A stretch of DNA of 64,000 bases from Laceyella tengchongensis (GCF_900182735.1 NZ_FXTU01000007.1:1-64000); one strand, 5' to 3'; shown: positions 24,895-34,775, counted from the first letter of the stretch. The notes: a model not told the origin generated them from the sequence alone. Program-made: numbers and translations.

Positions 24895-25521
24895 TTAGCT
24901 GCCTTTGACAGCAGATTTGATTACAAGATAGCTATTTTTAGGCCCTGGTACTGCACCTTTGATCAGGAGCAAGTTTTTCTCTGCATCAACACGCACGATT
25001 TGCAGGTTTTGCGTCGTTACACGCTCTCCGCCCATGCGTCCTGGCAGGGTTTGGCCTTTGAATACGCGTGCCGGGGCAATCGCACCCAAGGAACCTGGAC
25101 CACGATGATAACGGGAACCGTGGCTCATCGGCCCGCGGGATTGGTTGTGGCGTTTGATCGCACCAGCAAAGCCTTTCCCTTTGGAAGTACCGGTTACATC
25201 CACCAGCTCTCCCTCAGAGAAGATGTCGGCTTTTACTACCGCGCCCAATTCATAGTCAGCCAAGTTTACGCCGCGGAATTCTTTGATGAATTTTTGTGCC
25301 GCCGCGTTTGCTTTTTTGGCATGGCCCAATTCTGGTTTGTTCGCACGATGCTCTTTCTTCTCTTCGAAGCCGAGCTGAATTGCTTCGTAACCATCATTGG
25401 CAATATCTTTCTTTTGCAACACTACGCATGGACCCGCTTCAACAACGGTAACGGGAACAACCACGCCATCTTCGTTGAAGATTTGCGTCATCCCGATCTT
25501 TTTACCGAGAATCCCTTTCAC
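24895..25521 (-). CDS. rplC: Ribosomal protein L3 (GTG start)
   Basis: A 208-residue uL3 beginning 'MKGILGKKIGMTQIFNEDG'. The core 'SKGKGFAGAIKRHNQSRGPMSHGSRYHRGPGSLG' holds the extension towards the peptidyl-transferase centre. I use the GTG at 25521, eight bases after GGAGG, instead of the in-frame GTG at 25530, which would overlap its own ribosome binding site. Confidence 0.97.
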   Translation of the reverse strand: MKGILGKKIGMTQIFNEDGVVVPVTVVEAGPCVVLQKKDIANDGYEAIQLGFEEKKEHRANKPELGHAKKANAAAQKFIKEFRGVNLADYELGAVVKADIFSEGELVDVTGTSKGKGFAGAIKRHNQSRGPMSHGSRYHRGPGSLGAIAPARVFKGQTLPGRMGGERVTTQNLQIVRVDAEKNLLLIKGAVPGPKNSYLVIKSAVKGS

Positions 25522-25553
25522 TTTGTACACCTCCTACCACTCTAAAGTCAGGA

Positions 25554-25862
25554 TTACAATTTGATTTCAATATCAACACCGGACGGCAAATCCAGGCGCA
25601 TCAGCGCGTCAACGGTTTGTTGCGTTGGATTCACGATGTCGATGAGGCGTTTATGAGTGCGCATTTCGAATTGCTCACGAGAGTCTTTATATTTGTGAAC
25701 CGCACGCAAAATCGTGTAAACCGTTTTTTCGGTTGGCAACGGAATCGGACCAGATACGCTGGCTCCGGTGCGCTTGGCGGTATCAACGATTTTCACCGCG
25801 GATTGATCCAGCACACGGTGATCGTAAGCCTTTAAACGAATGCGAATCTTTTGTTTTGCCAT
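25554..25862 (-). CDS. rpsJ: Ribosomal protein S10
   Basis: A 102-residue uS10 (NusE), part of the 30S head and of the transcription antitermination complex with NusB and NusG. 'KIRIRLKAYDHRVLDQSAVKIVDTAKRTGASVSGPIPLPTEK' is diagnostic. It is the first gene of the S10 operon, with a promoter at 25990-26018 and a 120-base leader. Confidence 0.98.
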   Translation of the reverse strand: MAKQKIRIRLKAYDHRVLDQSAVKIVDTAKRTGASVSGPIPLPTEKTVYTILRAVHKYKDSREQFEMRTHKRLIDIVNPTQQTVDALMRLDLPSGVDIEIKL

Positions 25863-25983
25863 TGGTAACCCTCCTTCTCGCCCATTTTATTAAATGAACT
25901 TCTCCGCGAAAATTTCCCGCCCAGCCATGGCAAAGGGGCCGGGTGTGTCGGCAACCTTTCGCATCATCGCGTTCATGACAACA
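25863..25983 (-). promoter_or_regulatory. Leader of the S10 operon
   Basis: About 120 untranslated bases precede rpsJ. They contain a stem of CCCGGCC and GGCTGGG (25937-25943 and 25920-25926; one G-U pair in RNA) with a 10-base loop, and a ribosome binding site GGAGGG. A regulatory role is possible, but no T-tract or known ligand site is seen. Confidence 0.45.
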
Positions 25984-25989
25984 TTCAAG

Positions 25990-26018
25990 ATTATAATGAA
26001 AAACAGAGGCTTATGCAA
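25990..26018 (-). promoter_or_regulatory. S10 operon promoter (sigma-A)
   Basis: On the minus strand TTGCAT (26013-26018), 17 bases, TATAAT (25990-25995). It is the only strong promoter between tuf and rpsJ and probably drives the large ribosomal protein operon down to rplQ. Confidence 0.85.
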
Positions 26019-26267
26019 GCTTTTTCTTTGATTTTGCCGAAACGACAAATAAGGGAGTGCTTGCTACCACTTGAATTCCTCTCATGAACACGACGAACTT
26101 ACAATATTTTACTAGATTGACGCCCTGCTTGCAAGTCATACCTCAACGCTTCCATTGCATAGACCTCCATAACCCATGACAGCTTGAAAAAAACGTAAAA
26201 GTCATTTATGACAACAGAGAGCAACAGCCCTGTTCCTCCCCATCCTACACTCAATGAGAAATACAAA
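26019..26267. other. Gap between the S10 promoter and the tuf terminator
   Basis: This stretch, AT-rich compared with its neighbours, contains no recognised gene longer than a micro-ORF. The only coding-like element is the 18-codon frame at 26099-26155, listed separately. No tRNA or known riboswitch was recognised. Confidence 0.5.
26099..26155 (-). CDS. Possible 18-residue micro-ORF upstream of the S10 operon
   Basis: An ATG at 26155 follows a full GGAGGT with a 7-base gap, and the frame reads 18 codons (MEALRYDLQAGRQSSKIL) before TAA. No relative is known to me, and no promoter is evident just before it. It could be a small peptide gene transcribed by read-through from tuf, a decayed gene, or chance. 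Confidence 0.25.
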   Translation of the reverse strand: MEALRYDLQAGRQSSKIL

Positions 26268-26308
26268 TGAAAAAGCTGCTAACCCATCGGGTTAACAGCT
26301 TTTTTTTG
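26268..26308 (-). terminator. Terminator of the str operon after tuf
   Basis: On the minus strand AAAAGCTGTTAACCC and GGGTTAGCAGCTTTTT form a long stem with a 3-base loop followed by T-rich sequence. T-tracts on both strands make it potentially bidirectional. It lies 15-55 bases after the tuf stop. Confidence 0.9.
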
Positions 26309-26322
26309 AGGTTTAGGCGAAA

Positions 26323-27510
26323 TTACTCGATGATAGCGGTAACTGCGCCAGCACCTACGGTACGTCCACCTTCACGGATAGCGAAGCGGGTACCGTCTTC
26401 GATCGCGATCGGAGCGATCAGTTCTACTTCCATTTCGATGTTGTCGCCAGGCATGCACATTTCAACGCCTTCTGGCAGTTTGATGATGCCGGTAACGTCA
26501 GTCGTACGGAAGTAGAATTGCGGACGGTAGTTGGAGAAGAATGGGGTGTGACGTCCGCCCTCTTCTTTGGACAATACGTAAACTTGAGCTTTAAATTTGG
26601 TGTGTGGTTTTACGCTGCCCGGTTTGGACAGTACTTGACCACGTTGGATGTCTTTACGCTCAATACCACGCAGCAGGGCACCGATGTTGTCACCAGCTTG
26701 AGCGGATTCGAGCAGTTTGCGGAACATCTCAACACCAGTACATACGGTTTTGCGGGTTTCGCCAAGACCTACGATCTCAACTTCGTCACCCACTTTAACT
26801 ACACCGCGCTCTACACGACCGGTAGCAACCGTACCACGACCAGTAATGGTGAATACGTCCTCTACTGGCATCAGGAAGCTTTTGTCGGTGTCGCGCTCTG
26901 GCTCTGGGATGTACTCGTCTACAGCGTTCATCAGGTCGAGAATTTTTTGAGCCCATTCACCAGTTGGATCTTCCAAAGCTTTCAGTGCGGAACCAGCAAC
27001 TACAGGGATGTCGTCGCCTGGGAATTCGTACTCGGACAGAAGTTCGCGTACTTCCATTTCTACCAGTTCCAGCAACTCTTCGTCGTCAACCATGTCGCAT
27101 TTGTTCAAGAACACAACGATGTATGGAACGCCTACCTGACGGGAGAGCAGGATGTGTTCACGAGTTTGCGGCATTGGGCCGTCAGCTGCGGATACTACCA
27201 GGATCGCTCCGTCCATTTGCGCAGCACCGGTGATCATGTTTTTCACATAGTCAGCGTGACCTGGGCAGTCAACGTGAGCATAGTGACGCTTGTCGGTTTC
27301 ATACTCCACGTGTGCGGTGGAGATGGTGATACCGCGCTCTCTTTCTTCTGGAGCTTTGTCGATTTGGTCATAAGCGGTCGCTTCTGCGCCACCTTTTTGT
27401 GCCAATACCGTGGTAATAGCAGCGGTCAGAGTGGTTTTACCATGGTCAACGTGACCGATGGTACCAATGTTTACGTGAGGTTTTGTACGCTCAAACTTGG
27501 CTTTTGCCAT
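26323..27510 (-). CDS. tuf: Elongation factor Tu
   Basis: A 395-residue EF-Tu. G1 is GHVDHGKTT, G3 is 'DCPGHADY', G4 'NKCD' and G5 'SALK'; domains II and III follow. It delivers aminoacyl-tRNA to the ribosome. GGAGGAT precedes the ATG. It is separated from fusA by 116 bases holding only a weak CGGGAA/TTCCCG hairpin, so it may be transcribed with fusA and from a promoter of its own. Confidence 0.99.
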   Translation of the reverse strand: MAKAKFERTKPHVNIGTIGHVDHGKTTLTAAITTVLAQKGGAEATAYDQIDKAPEERERGITISTAHVEYETDKRHYAHVDCPGHADYVKNMITGAAQMDGAILVVSAADGPMPQTREHILLSRQVGVPYIVVFLNKCDMVDDEELLELVEMEVRELLSEYEFPGDDIPVVAGSALKALEDPTGEWAQKILDLMNAVDEYIPEPERDTDKSFLMPVEDVFTITGRGTVATGRVERGVVKVGDEVEIVGLGETRKTVCTGVEMFRKLLESAQAGDNIGALLRGIERKDIQRGQVLSKPGSVKPHTKFKAQVYVLSKEEGGRHTPFFSNYRPQFYFRTTDVTGIIKLPEGVEMCMPGDNIEMEVELIAPIAIEDGTRFAIREGGRTVGAGAVTAIIE

Positions 27511-27626
27511 GACTAGGTATCCTCCCTTTACTCATGAAACTAAGTATTATTGTAATAGATATTTGAAAATCCGGGAAGCGGAAAGTTCCCGCTTCACCAG
27601 TTTCTCAACGCTTGGAACAAATGGAA

Positions 27627-29702
27627 TTACTCACCGGAACGCTTCTTCACGATCTCGTCAGCGATGTTGCGCGGTACTTCTTCATAGTGGTCAAACACCA
27701 TGGAGAACACACCACGGCCTTGGGTGCGGGAACGCAAGTTACTTACATAACCAAACATTTCCGCCAAAGGCACCATCGCACGGATCACTTGAGCGCCACC
27801 GCGTGCTTCCATACCCTCTACACGACCGCGACGGGAGTTGATGTCACCCATCACGTCACCCATGTAGTCTTCCGGCACCGTGACTTCTACTTTCATCATC
27901 GGCTCCAGGAGGACTGGGTTACACTTAGATTTGGCAGCTTTGAGGGCCATTGAACCAGCAATTTTGAACGCCATCTCGGAGGAGTCCACATCGTGGTAAG
28001 AACCATCCACAATGGTCGCGCGAACGTCAACCAACGGGAATCCAGCCAAGACACCGTTTTGCATGGCTTCTTCGATACCTGCTTGAACCGCTGGGATGTA
28101 TTCTTTCGGAACCACACCACCGACGATTTTGTTGACGAATTCGAAGCCAGCGCCTTCCTCCAATGGTTCGAACTCGATCCATACGTGACCGTATTGACCA
28201 CGACCACCAGACTGACGAACAAATTTCCCTTCCACCTTCGCAGAGGAGCGGAAGGTTTCTTTGTAAGCAACCTGTGGTGCACCAACGTTGGCTTCCACTT
28301 TGAACTCGCGTTTCAAGCGGTCAACAATGATCTCCAGGTGCAACTCACCCATACCAGCGATGATCGTTTGGCCTGTCTCTTCATCGGTCCAAGTTTTGAA
28401 AGTCGGGTCCTCTTCAGCCAATTTGGTGAGGGCCAGACCCATTTTGTCTTGGTCCGCTTTCGATTTCGGCTCAATAGCGATCTTGATTACCGGCTCTGGG
28501 AACTCCATGGACTCAAGAATGATCGGATTCTTTTCGTCACTAAGGGTTTCACCCGTGGTGGTATCTTTCAAGCCTACTGCTGCGGCGATGTCACCGGCGT
28601 AAACTTTGGAGATCTCTTCACGGTGGTTCGCGTGCATTTGCAAGATCCGTCCGATCCGCTCACGCTTCCCTTTGGTGGTGTTCATCACATAGGAGCCGGA
28701 TTCAAGCGTACCCGAGTAAACGCGGAAGAAGGTCAACTTCCCTACGTACGGGTCGGTCATCACTTTGAACGCCAGAGCGGCAAACGGCTCTTCGTCGCTC
28801 GATTGACGCGCAATTTCCGTACCGTCTGGCAAAGTGCCTTGGATCGCTGGCACGTCCAGCGGAGAAGGCAGGTACGCGACAACTGCGTCGAGGAGTGGTT
28901 GCACCCCTTTGTTCTTGTAAGAAGAACCGCAGAGAACCGGAGTGATTTTCACTTCACAGGTACCTTTGCGGAGAGCAGAAACGATTTCCTCTTGGGTGAG
29001 TTCTTCACCTTCGAGGTATTTCATCATCAGCTCTTCATCCAATTCGGCTACGGCTTCTACCAGATTGTTGCGGTATTCTTCCGCTTTGTCCGCGTATTCT
29101 GCTGGAATCTCACGAGCTTCAGAAGTGGTACCCAAATCGTCGGTGTAAATGATCGCCTTCATGGTGATGAGGTCGATCACACCTTCGAATGTTTCTTCAG
29201 AGCCGATTGGAATTTGGATCGGCACAGCATTTGCGCCAAGACGCTCACGCATTTGCTCTACCGCACCGTAGAAATCGGCACCGAGAATGTCCATTTTGTT
29301 GACATACGCAATACGCGGTACGCCATAACGGTCAGCTTGACGCCATACCGTTTCAGATTGTGGCTCTACGCCACCTTTTGCACAAAAAACACCTACTGCC
29401 CCGTCTAATACACGGAGGGAACGCTCTACCTCAACGGTAAAATCAACGTGGCCTGGAGTGTCGATGATGTTGACACGATGACCTTTCCACTGAGCGGTCG
29501 TCGCTGCGGATGTAATGGTGATTCCGCGCTCTTGCTCTTGCTCCATCCAGTCCATGGTGGCCGCACCTTCATGCGTCTCACCAATTTTGTGTACGCGACC
29601 GGTGTAGAACAGGATACGCTCAGTGGTGGTCGTTTTACCAGCGTCGATGTGAGCCATGATCCCAATGTTACGTGTATTTTGCAAGGAGAATTCGCGTGCC
29701 AT
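27627..29702 (-). CDS. fusA: Elongation factor G
   Basis: A 691-residue EF-G, the translocation GTPase. G1 'AHIDAGKTTTTERIL', G3 'DTPGHVDF', G4 'NKMD', and domain IV 'GGRGQYGHVWIEFEP' are present, and the length is that of B. subtilis EF-G. It is the str operon gene after rpsG (36-base gap). Confidence 0.99.
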   Translation of the reverse strand: MAREFSLQNTRNIGIMAHIDAGKTTTTERILFYTGRVHKIGETHEGAATMDWMEQEQERGITITSAATTAQWKGHRVNIIDTPGHVDFTVEVERSLRVLDGAVGVFCAKGGVEPQSETVWRQADRYGVPRIAYVNKMDILGADFYGAVEQMRERLGANAVPIQIPIGSEETFEGVIDLITMKAIIYTDDLGTTSEAREIPAEYADKAEEYRNNLVEAVAELDEELMMKYLEGEELTQEEIVSALRKGTCEVKITPVLCGSSYKNKGVQPLLDAVVAYLPSPLDVPAIQGTLPDGTEIARQSSDEEPFAALAFKVMTDPYVGKLTFFRVYSGTLESGSYVMNTTKGKRERIGRILQMHANHREEISKVYAGDIAAAVGLKDTTTGETLSDEKNPIILESMEFPEPVIKIAIEPKSKADQDKMGLALTKLAEEDPTFKTWTDEETGQTIIAGMGELHLEIIVDRLKREFKVEANVGAPQVAYKETFRSSAKVEGKFVRQSGGRGQYGHVWIEFEPLEEGAGFEFVNKIVGGVVPKEYIPAVQAGIEEAMQNGVLAGFPLVDVRATIVDGSYHDVDSSEMAFKIAGSMALKAAKSKCNPVLLEPMMKVEVTVPEDYMGDVMGDINSRRGRVEGMEARGGAQVIRAMVPLAEMFGYVSNLRSRTQGRGVFSMVFDHYEEVPRNIADEIVKKRSGE

Positions 29703-29738
29703 CGGAAATTTCTCCCTTCATATTGGAAAGAATGTTGT

Positions 29739-30209
29739 TTACCAGCGATAGTGAGCAAATGCACGGTTGGCTTCCGCCATACGGTGCGTATCTTCTTTCT
29801 TCTTCACGGCTGCACCGGTATTGTTCGCAGCATCCATGATCTCGTTAGCCAAACGCTCTTCCATGGTTTTTTCACCGCGCAGACGAGCGTAGCTTACCAA
29901 CCAACGGAGACCAAGGCTGGTGCGGCGTTCTGGTTTCACCTCTACTGGTACTTGGTAGTTGGCACCACCCACACGGCGAGCTTTAACCTCCAGTACAGGC
30001 ATTACGTTTTTCAGTGCTTGTTCAAACACTTCCATCGGATCGTTACCGGAACGTTCGCGAATGAGATCGAATGCATTGTACAAAATGCGTTGTGCAGTGC
30101 CTTTCTTACCGTCATACATCAGGCGGTTGATGAGACGGGTCACCAGCTTGCTGTTGTAAATCGGATCTGGCAGCGCATCCCGACGAGCTACTGGGCCTTT
30201 ACGTGGCAT
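29739..30209 (-). CDS. rpsG: Ribosomal protein S7
   Basis: A 156-residue uS7 of the 30S head near the E site ('MPRKGPVARRDALPDPIYNSKLVTRLINRLM', 'VGGANYQVPVEVKPERRTSLGLRWLV', 'HRMAEANRAFAHYRW'). GGAGGGA precedes the ATG; it follows rpsL after 45 bases. Confidence 0.98.
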   Translation of the reverse strand: MPRKGPVARRDALPDPIYNSKLVTRLINRLMYDGKKGTAQRILYNAFDLIRERSGNDPMEVFEQALKNVMPVLEVKARRVGGANYQVPVEVKPERRTSLGLRWLVSYARLRGEKTMEERLANEIMDAANNTGAAVKKKEDTHRMAEANRAFAHYRW

Positions 30210-30254
30210 GCTTCTCCCTCCTTTTCCTCGTTGTTCTATGCTGAATCAATTGCA

Positions 30255-30668
30255 TTATTTCTTAGGACGTTTCGCTCCGTATTTGGAACGTGCTTGGTTA
30301 CGGTTAGCTACCCCTGCGGTGTCAAGCGCACCACGAACGATGTGGTAACGAACCCCTGGCAAGTCTTTTACACGACCACCACGGATCAACACAACACTGT
30401 GCTCTTGCAGGTTGTGGCCGATACCCGGGATGTATGCGGTAACCTCCGTGCCGTTGGTCAAACGAACACGCGCATATTTACGCAAAGCGGAGTTAGGCTT
30501 TTTAGGAGTCATGGTGCCCACACGAGTGCAAACACCGCGTTTTTGCGGAGCGCTTTGTGGCACAACCTCTTTCTTCATGGTGTTGTAGGTGTACTGCAAC
30601 GCCGGAGATTTGGACTTCTTGATTTTAGCTTTGCGACCTTTGCGCACGAGCTGGTTCATTGTTGGCAT
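30255..30668 (-). CDS. rpsL: Ribosomal protein S12
   Basis: A 137-residue uS12 of the decoding centre. 'TMTPKKPNSALRKYARVRLTNG' contains the Lys of the streptomycin/decoding loop (PKKPNSA), and 'GGRVKDLPGVRYHIVRGALD' the second loop (with KDLPG), both in the sensitive form. The start at 30668 follows AAGGGGGT; the frame continues upstream to 30788 without signal. Confidence 0.98.
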   Translation of the reverse strand: MPTMNQLVRKGRKAKIKKSKSPALQYTYNTMKKEVVPQSAPQKRGVCTRVGTMTPKKPNSALRKYARVRLTNGTEVTAYIPGIGHNLQEHSVVLIRGGRVKDLPGVRYHIVRGALDTAGVANRNQARSKYGAKRPKK

Positions 30669-30830
30669 GACTGGCACCCCCTTCTGAGTTTGGTTGTATC
30701 TCTTCAAGACCACAGAACCAGGTGTTTCATCTGTGGCCGAAAAAAATCGGAACGACGAGACTTTTTTATGAAAGTTGATCACGCCCACTGCCGTGGGACG
30801 CGATCAACGATAATTTTCTGTCGCTCACAA

Positions 30831-31079
30831 TCATTTCAAAACCGCTGCCGTCGCAGCGCCCACTTCAATGCCGCAAGCTTTGCCAAGTTGCTTCATTGAT
30901 TCAACGTGGATGACATGAATGCCACGATCCTTGCAAAGCTTCAGGATCGGGTAAATGATTTGCGGATCCGCATCATCTGCAACAAGTACTTCGAGCGCTC
31001 GGCCTTGCTCAATGGCCTTCTTCGTTTGCTTGGTGCCGATCGTTAACGATTCTGCTTGTATCACTTTTTCATAAGACAT
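30831..31079 (-). CDS. rplGB: L7Ae-type K-turn RNA-binding protein (YbxF)
   Basis: An 82-residue single-domain L7Ae/L30e protein ('TIGTKQTKKAIEQGRALEVLVADDADPQIIYPILKLCKDRGIHVI'). In B. subtilis the equally long YbxF binds kink-turn RNA, but its biological target is unclear. The ATG at 31079 follows TTGGAGGGC; an extended frame to 31154 is not used. It lies between rpoC and rpsL, its conserved place. Confidence 0.95.
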   Translation of the reverse strand: MSYEKVIQAESLTIGTKQTKKAIEQGRALEVLVADDADPQIIYPILKLCKDRGIHVIHVESMKQLGKACGIEVGAATAAVLK

Positions 31080-31160
31080 TGAATCGCCCTCCAAAGTGAA
31101 TAATTCCCAAGCACACGAAGATATATTAACATCTCGCCTAGGCAAAGTCAACAATTAACT

Positions 31161-34100
31161 CTACTTAACAAGCATCGTCTCTTTGCCGGCTTGGTCCGAT
31201 TCAGTTGTGTCGCCAACAATCTCATACGTTTGGTTGCGATAGCGGGAGATACCGGTTCCAGCGGGAATCAGCTTCCCGATGATGACGTTCTCCTTCAGAC
31301 CCAAGAGTCCATCCAATTTGCCTTTGATCGCCGCATCGGTCAAGACCCGTGTAGTTTCTTGGAACGATGCCGCTGACAGGTAAGACTCTGTTTCCAACGA
31401 AGCCTTGGTAATCCCCAACAGGACAGGACGGGCAACAGCCGCATCTCCGCCGTTCAACAACACTTTGCGGTTAGCCGCCTCATATTCGTGAATGTCGACC
31501 ACTGCACCCGGCAACAAATCGGTCGTACCCGCATCGGTAATCCGTACCTTGCGCATCATCTGCCGAATCATCACTTCTACGTGCTTGTCGTTAATTTCCA
31601 CCCCTTGCAGGCGGTAGACTTTCTGCACTTCTTGGAGGATGTAGCGTTGCACGCCAGCCACCCCTTTGATGCGCAGAAGCTCTTTCGGGTCAACAGAACC
31701 CTCAGTCAACTCGTCACCGGCGTTGACATAATCCCCGACTGAAACACGCAGGCGGGAACCATATGGGACGGGATGAATTTTGGACTCCACGTCTCCTTTG
31801 ATCTCGATTTCGCGACGGTCTTTGGTTTCACGAATGTCGACTACTTCCCCGGCAATCTCGCTGATCACCGCTTGCCCCTTCGGATTGCGCGCTTCAAACA
31901 GCTCCTGAATCCGCGGCAAACCTTGGGTGATGTCGTCACCCGCAACCCCACCGGTGTGGAAGGTACGCATCGTCAGCTGGGTACCCGGCTCACCAATCGA
32001 CTGTGCGGCGATAATGCCGACAGCTTCGCCGATTTCCACCGGTGTGCCCAAGGCCAAGTTGCGGCCGTAGCACTTTTTGCAAACGCCGTGTTTGGTGCGA
32101 CAGGTAAGAACCGAGCGAATCGTAACTTCTTTCAGACCTGCATCGACGATTTTGTTGGCGATCTCTTCGTCGATCATCTCATTGATCCCGACGATAATCT
32201 CGCCTGTTTCCGGATGGCGAACCGTTTGGAAAGCAAACCGTCCTACAAGACGATCATATAAGTTTTCGATAACTTCGTTTCCATCGGCGATCGCACTTAC
32301 GGTCATCCCCCGGTCGGTGCCGCAATCTTCTTCACGCACGATAACATCTTGCGCCACGTCTACCAGACGGCGGGTCAAGTAACCCGAGTCAGCCGTTCTA
32401 AGCGCGGTATCCGCCAAGCCTTTTCGCGCACCGTGGGTGGAGATGAAGTACTCCAATACAGTCAAGCCTTCACGGAAGTTGGTACGGATCGGTTGCTCGA
32501 TGATCCGTCCGGATGGGTTGGCCATCAGACCCCGCATCCCTGCCAACTGGGTGATCTGGGACACGTTACCCCGCGCACCAGAATGCGCCATCATGTAAAT
32601 CGGGTTGTATTTACCCATGTTTTCCATGAGCACTTTCGTGATCTGATCCTTCGAGCGGCTCCAGATGGAGATGACGCGCTCGTACCGCTCGTCTTCGGTA
32701 ATCAAACCACGGCGGTATTGCTTCATCACTTTGGCGACATCCTCTTCCGCTTGCGCCAAGATCGCTTTCTTTTCCTCTGGCACATTTACGTCAGAGACGG
32801 ACATCGTGATCCCCGCTTTGGTGGAGAACTTATAGCCAAGCTCTTTAACCCGGTCGAGGATTTCCGACGTAGTGGTCGTACCGAAACGGCGGAAGCACTC
32901 TGCGATCAGCGCACCCAGATCCTTTTTGGTCAGGGCGCCCGGATCATCCATCTTACTGATAAATTCGCGGACATTCACGCCTTTATCAAAGATGAAGTAT
33001 TTATCCGGAGTGCTTGCAAAGTTCTTTTTGCCCGGTTCGCAGATGTATGGGAACTCTTCAGGGAAGATCTCGTTGAAGATCAGCTTACCCGGAGTCGTCA
33101 CCAACAAGCTATTTTTCTGCGCTTCAGTGAAGGAGGTTTTCTTCACATTGCGCGCTGGAATGGCAATGCGGGAATGCAGGCTGACGTAGCCATGCTGGTA
33201 AGCGTTGATGGCTTCGGAAATCGAATAAAAGATCGAGCCTTCCCCTTTTTCGCCTTCCTTTTCAATGGTCAGGTAATAGCAACCCAATACCATGTCCTGA
33301 GACGGGGTTACAACCGGCTTGCCGTCTTTCGGGTTCAAGATGTTTTGTGCCGCCAGCATCAACAGGCGAGCTTCCGCTTGCGCCTCCGCAGATAGCGGAA
33401 CGTGCACAGCCATTTGGTCTCCGTCGAAGTCAGCGTTATACGCCGTACATACGAGCGGATGAAGACGGATGGCGCGCCCTTCTACGAGAATCGGCTCAAA
33501 CGCTTGAATTCCCAATCGGTGAAGCGTGGGCGCCCGGTTGAGGAGCACGGGATGCTCCTTGATCACTTCTTCCAACACATCCCACACTTCGGGGTGAACG
33601 CGCTCCACTTTACGCTTGGCGCTCTTAATGTTGTGCGCGAGCCCCTTAGCAACCAACTCTTTCATCACAAACGGTTTAAACAGTTCCAGCGCCATTTCTT
33701 TTGGCAAACCGCATTGGTACATTTTCAGGTACGGGCCGACAACGATAACGGAACGGCCAGAGTAGTCGACACGCTTCCCAAGTAGGTTTTGCCGGAAACG
33801 ACCCTGCTTCCCTTTCAGCATGTGGGAGAGAGACTTGAGTGGGCGATTCCCCGGTCCGGTAACCGGACGACCGCGACGACCGTTATCGATCAGCGCGTCA
33901 ACCGCTTCCTGCAACATCCGTTTTTCGTTTTGCACGATGATATCAGGTGCACCCAAGTCGAGCAGGCGTTTCAACCGGTTGTTACGGTTGATTACACGGC
34001 GGTAGAGATCGTTCAAGTCGGATGTGGCAAAACGGCCACCATCCAATTGCACCATCGGCCGCAACTCCGGCGGGATGACCGGCAACACGTCAAGGATCAT

Positions 34101-34775
34101 CCAATCCGGAGAATTGCCGGAAGCACGGAAGGCTTCCAACACTTCCAAGCGCTTGATCGCGCGGTTGCGCCGTTGCCCTTGCGCCGTCTGCAACTCTTCT
34201 TTCAGGCTTTCCACCTCTTTATCGAGGTCGATCTCTTGCAACAGACGCTTAATCGCTTCCGCGCCCATCATCGCCGTAAAGGCGGTGCCGTATTTTTCGC
34301 GATAAGCGCGAAATTCTTTTTCAGACAGAAGCTGTTTCTTCTCCAACGGGGTCGGACCCGGGTCCACAACCACATAGGAGGCGAAATAAATGACTTCCTC
34401 CAATGAGCGGGGAGACATGTCCAACACTAGACCCATCCGGCTCGGAATCCCTTTGAAATACCAGATATGGGATACCGGTGCAGCCAACTCAATGTGGCCC
34501 ATCCGTTCACGACGCACTTTAGCGCGGGTCACTTCCACGCCGCATCGGTCACAGACTACCCCTTTGTAACGAACGCGTTTGTATTTACCGCAGTGACACT
34601 CCCAATCTTTGGTTGGACCAAAGATCTTCTCACAGAACAAACCTTCTTTTTCCGGTTTGAGCGTGCGATAATTGATTGTTTCCGGCTTTTTAACCTCACC
34701 GCGAGACCAAGAGCGGATTTTTTCAGGAGAGGCGAGGCCGATTTTCATATACTCAAAGTTGTTTACATCCAACAT
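31161..34775 (-). CDS. rpoC: RNA polymerase beta' subunit
   Basis: A 1204-residue beta'. The N-terminal zinc site is 'CHCGKYKRVRYKGVVCDRCGVE', the catalytic Mg site 'NADFDGDQMAVH', the second zinc site 'CGTDRG...CRTKHGVCKKCYG' and the trigger loop region 'MAHSGARGNVSQITQLAGMRGLM'. The length is that of B. subtilis (1199). GGAGGAAT precedes the ATG. A 73-base gap with a palindromic hairpin separates it from rpoB. Confidence 0.99.
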   Translation of the reverse strand: MLDVNNFEYMKIGLASPEKIRSWSRGEVKKPETINYRTLKPEKEGLFCEKIFGPTKDWECHCGKYKRVRYKGVVCDRCGVEVTRAKVRRERMGHIELAAPVSHIWYFKGIPSRMGLVLDMSPRSLEEVIYFASYVVVDPGPTPLEKKQLLSEKEFRAYREKYGTAFTAMMGAEAIKRLLQEIDLDKEVESLKEELQTAQGQRRNRAIKRLEVLEAFRASGNSPDWMILDVLPVIPPELRPMVQLDGGRFATSDLNDLYRRVINRNNRLKRLLDLGAPDIIVQNEKRMLQEAVDALIDNGRRGRPVTGPGNRPLKSLSHMLKGKQGRFRQNLLGKRVDYSGRSVIVVGPYLKMYQCGLPKEMALELFKPFVMKELVAKGLAHNIKSAKRKVERVHPEVWDVLEEVIKEHPVLLNRAPTLHRLGIQAFEPILVEGRAIRLHPLVCTAYNADFDGDQMAVHVPLSAEAQAEARLLMLAAQNILNPKDGKPVVTPSQDMVLGCYYLTIEKEGEKGEGSIFYSISEAINAYQHGYVSLHSRIAIPARNVKKTSFTEAQKNSLLVTTPGKLIFNEIFPEEFPYICEPGKKNFASTPDKYFIFDKGVNVREFISKMDDPGALTKKDLGALIAECFRRFGTTTTSEILDRVKELGYKFSTKAGITMSVSDVNVPEEKKAILAQAEEDVAKVMKQYRRGLITEDERYERVISIWSRSKDQITKVLMENMGKYNPIYMMAHSGARGNVSQITQLAGMRGLMANPSGRIIEQPIRTNFREGLTVLEYFISTHGARKGLADTALRTADSGYLTRRLVDVAQDVIVREEDCGTDRGMTVSAIADGNEVIENLYDRLVGRFAFQTVRHPETGEIIVGINEMIDEEIANKIVDAGLKEVTIRSVLTCRTKHGVCKKCYGRNLALGTPVEIGEAVGIIAAQSIGEPGTQLTMRTFHTGGVAGDDITQGLPRIQELFEARNPKGQAVISEIAGEVVDIRETKDRREIEIKGDVESKIHPVPYGSRLRVSVGDYVNAGDELTEGSVDPKELLRIKGVAGVQRYILQEVQKVYRLQGVEINDKHVEVMIRQMMRKVRITDAGTTDLLPGAVVDIHEYEAANRKVLLNGGDAAVARPVLLGITKASLETESYLSAASFQETTRVLTDAAIKGKLDGLLGLKENVIIGKLIPAGTGISRYRNQTYEIVGDTTESDQAGKETMLVK

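Noticed and set aside
27511..27626. Weak hairpin CGGGAA/TTCCCG between fusA and tuf as a terminator
   Set aside because: Only 6 bp followed by GATTTTC; too weak to call. tuf is probably cotranscribed with fusA in part.
27993..29408. Plus-strand open frame of 471 codons opposite fusA, and one of 483 codons at 29448-30899
   Set aside because: Antisense shadows of fusA, rpsG and rpsL. The translations are rich in His, Phe and Cys and match nothing known.
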